IMG/VR virus record: IMGVR_UViG_3300028394_000218
Coordinates: 1 to 31,761 of that record
Source of the DNA: a virus
DNA: 31,761 nt
Reading direction: 5' to 3' (one strand)
Shown here: positions 30,347 through 31,761 of the stretch, in pieces
Numbering within the stretch: position 1 is the stretch's first letter
How the letters are laid out: every line of letters starts with the position of its first letter
Notes under the pieces: model-generated
Database searches by the model: none
What the model was told of the DNA's origin: nothing
What the model saw: the letters and a program-made list of their open reading frames with translations, nothing else
Translations under genes and position numbers: made by a program

Positions 30347-31323
30347 TGCCAGTAAAAAGATTTTCTGATCAGCAAATCATTAGCGCCATTGAAAACAGCG
30401 CTTCGATGAATGCAGCAAGTTTGAGTCTTGGCATGAATTTGTCGGGGTTAAACAAACGCCGTAGACGCATTGAGCAGAGAGAAAAAATAGAAATAAGAGC
30501 GCCTAGAGCCACCAAACAATTTGAGCATCTGCAAATAGCTCACATACATCCAACTAAAAAAGACCTTGGCATCTTAAATGGCACAGTTATTGTTTTTAGT
30601 GACGCTCATTTTTGGCCTGGGGTGTATACAACAGCATTTAAAGGTCTTTTGTGGGCCATCAAAGAACTTAAACCCAAGGCAGTTATCGCAAATGGAGATA
30701 TTTTTGACGGGGCAGGTATAAGTCGGCATCCCCGTATTGGGTGGGCCAAAGCTCCATCAGTGATGGATGAACTTAAAGCCTGTACCATCTCTATGGGATA
30801 CATTGAGGAAGCCGCTAAAGAGGCCCGTCACAACGTTAAACTGATCTGGCCCCTAGGTAACCACGATGCACGGTTTGAAACCTTCCTAGCAGCCAATGCG
30901 CCTCAGTATGAACACGTTAAGGGGTTTACCTTGCGTGACCACTTCCCAAAATGGGAGCCTTGCTGGGCAGTTTGGATGAATGAGAACACGGTGGTTAAAC
31001 ACCGATTTAAGGGCGGTATCCATGCTACCCATAACAACACCATGTGGAGCGGCAAGAACATAGTTACAGGCCACCTGCATAGCCTAAAGGTTACGCCATT
31101 CAGCGACTATAACGGGGTGCGTTACGGTATTGATACTGGTACATTAGCGGAGCCTTATGGCCCGCAATTTAAAGACTACACTGAAGAAGGCCCATTAAAC
31201 TGGCGTAGCGGTTTTGCTGTACTGACGTTTGTGGATGGGAATTTGATATTGCCTGAATTGGTAACAACACACGGCCCCGACTCCATTGAGTTTAGAGGCC
31301 GTGTGATTAAAGTTACTCTGTAG
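30343..31323 (+). CDS. calcineurin-like metallophosphoesterase with N-terminal HTH
   Basis: 326 residues; the start may be 30343 or the next codon (30346). The metal-binding signature is D87-x-H89 (FSDAHFWPG), GD at 118-119 (NGDIFDGAG), GNHD at 172-175 and GHLH at 243-246, all characteristic of two-metal phosphoesterases. The first 60 residues are a small HTH-like region (SDQQIISAIENSASMNAASL, then GMNLSGLNKRRRR) and probably bind DNA, so a nuclease or repair role is attractive though not proven. The gene overlaps the GNAT stop at its 5' end and converges with the leftward acidic-protein gene (11-base overlap at the 3' ends). Confidence 0.88.
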   Translation: MMPVKRFSDQQIISAIENSASMNAASLSLGMNLSGLNKRRRRIEQREKIEIRAPRATKQFEHLQIAHIHPTKKDLGILNGTVIVFSDAHFWPGVYTTAFKGLLWAIKELKPKAVIANGDIFDGAGISRHPRIGWAKAPSVMDELKACTISMGYIEEAAKEARHNVKLIWPLGNHDARFETFLAANAPQYEHVKGFTLRDHFPKWEPCWAVWMNENTVVKHRFKGGIHATHNNTMWSGKNIVTGHLHSLKVTPFSDYNGVRYGIDTGTLAEPYGPQFKDYTEEGPLNWRSGFAVLTFVDGNLILPELVTTHGPDSIEFRGRVIKVTL

Positions 31324-31534
31324 CAACTGCTTCTTCAGCAACTGCTTCTTCTTCAGTCTCTTCTTCGCCGTCTTCATCTTCTTCAGAATCAACTGCGTCC
31401 CAAGCGCCGATCCAGCCGTTTTCTTCCTGAAACTCAATAAATTCCTTCAGGATTTCAATGTGGTCAAAATCGCTTGTCTCAACGGTAACGGTGCTAGTGC
31501 CTAACCAGCCGATTGTCATTTCAAATTTAAACAT
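31313..31534 (-). CDS. acidic small protein, hypothetical
   Basis: 73 residues from the ATG at 31534 (MFKFEMTIGWLGTSTVTVET); an in-frame ATG at 31552 would add six residues, and neither has a strong Shine-Dalgarno. The N-terminal half is beta-rich and compact (EFIEFQEENGWIGAWDAVDS), and the C-terminal 25 residues are almost all D/E (SEEDEDGEEETEEEAVAEEA). The tail is encoded by short direct repeats at 31322-31351. Strongly acidic tails can mimic DNA or bind basic proteins, but no function is known. It is the only leftward gene at this end and overlaps the metallophosphoesterase end. Confidence 0.65.
   Translation of the reverse strand: MFKFEMTIGWLGTSTVTVETSDFDHIEILKEFIEFQEENGWIGAWDAVDSEEDEDGEEETEEEAVAEEAVATE
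31322..31351 (-). repeat. tandem 15-base repeat in the acidic-protein gene
   Basis: AGCAACTGCTTCTTC occurs twice in tandem (31322-31336 and 31337-31351), coding two copies of EEAVA on the reverse strand near the stop. It sits in a TTC/CTT-rich simple-sequence stretch that can slip during replication. Confidence 0.8.
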
Positions 31535-31554
31535 AACAAACCCAATATTCATAA

Positions 31555-31568
31555 CAGCAAAATTGCTG
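31555..31568. promoter_or_regulatory. palindrome in the divergent gap
   Basis: CAGCAAAATTGCTG is a perfect 14-base palindrome between the leftward acidic-protein gene and the rightward ORF at 31619. A leftward TTGCAA (31604-31599) and TACGAT (31581-31576), 17 bases apart, form a plausible promoter whose start would fall beside the palindrome. It is possibly an operator, but short A/T-centred palindromes also occur by chance. Confidence 0.35.
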
Positions 31569-31618
31569 CATAATCATCGTAATTGCATTAAATGACATTT
31601 GCAAGACTAAGGAAAATT

Positions 31619-31761
31619 ATGGCTACAAATATGGTATTGACCCGCGAAAAACCAAAGCACTCAGAAGCTAAAGAGTACATCTTTGAGCGCGAACACAAAA
31701 AAGAAGCTCGCAAAATAGCTGAACTTGAAAAAGAATTAAAAAAGCATGAGCGCACCGACAT
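31619..31761 (+). CDS. charged coiled-coil ORF (partial, 3' end missing)
   Basis: Starts MATNMVLTREKPKHSEAKEY, continues IFEREHKKEARKIAELEKEL, and runs off the window with no stop. There is a clear Shine-Dalgarno (AAGGAAA, about 5 bases from the ATG). The sequence is rich in K and E with leucine/isoleucine heptads (IAELEKELKK), predicting a coiled coil. The rest is outside the window, so no family can be given. It begins a rightward set after the leftward acidic gene. Confidence 0.6.
   Translation, partial: MATNMVLTREKPKHSEAKEYIFEREHKKEARKIAELEKELKKHERTD

Overview
This window is most of a tailed-phage genome (or prophage) with a P22-like short-tail (podovirus) plan. The diagnostic set is a P22-type portal, scaffold and coat protein, a gp4-like tail accessory factor, a gp10-like DNA stabilisation protein, a set of three ejection-type proteins and a beta-helix tailspike. 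No host gene, rRNA, tRNA, IS or CRISPR is visible. Gene style, composition and small-protein families (DUF1376, DUF7936, DUF7483, DUF6321 types) resemble uncultured phages of freshwater Burkholderiales, but that host guess is inference only. Both ends cut through genes, so the window is a fragment. No integrase and no CI-size repressor are visible, so lifestyle cannot be decided here.

Layout. (1) 1-1196, leftward: a Cro/YdaS-like regulator, a zinc/HNH-like protein, a winged-helix protein and the start of a DUF1376 replication protein. (2) 1197-1332: control region with a perfect palindrome overlapping a rightward promoter, and a leftward promoter whose -10 suggests a leaderless regulator mRNA. 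(3) 1333-3385, rightward: three tiny overlapping ORFs, a coiled-coil protein, an ERF annealing protein, a YqaJ-type exonuclease and a 74-residue protein with an SSB-like C-terminal tip, together a recombination module. (4) 3386-5267: a structured intergenic stretch and many small, tightly coupled genes, including a GroES-like co-chaperonin. (5) 5264-11323: packaging and head (TerS, TerL, portal, scaffold, coat). (6) 11346-12682: three beta-rich small proteins, probably decoration or head-tail joining, bracketed by two intrinsic terminators. (7) 12731-19971: host-recognition block (repeat fibre, LamG/SPRY-like adhesin, two small accessory proteins, tailspike). (8) 19980-28767: gp4-like, gp10-like, second fibre-like protein, cupin, and three ejection-type proteins, the last with an N-terminal M15-type peptidase domain. 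(9) 28767-29898: lysis cassette (membrane/coiled-coil protein, 3-TM holin, GH108 endolysin). (10) 29930-31323: GNAT acetyltransferase and metallophosphoesterase. (11) 31313-31761: a leftward acidic protein that converges with the late operon, and a truncated rightward coiled-coil ORF.

How it works together: ERF, YqaJ and the SSB-like protein would process and anneal DNA ends during replication. TerS/TerL package DNA through the portal into a coat/scaffold shell, and the GroES-like protein plausibly assists coat folding. The adhesin block binds and degrades surface glycan, gp4/gp10 seal the head, the M15-bearing ejection protein opens peptidoglycan at entry, and the GH108 lysin with holin opens the cell at exit. 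The most noteworthy signals are the minimal SSB-tip protein, the probable leaderless regulator, the GroES homologue, the domain inserted into the gp4-like protein, the M15 domain flanked by a duplicated short motif, and the synonymously scrambled repeats in the fibre gene.
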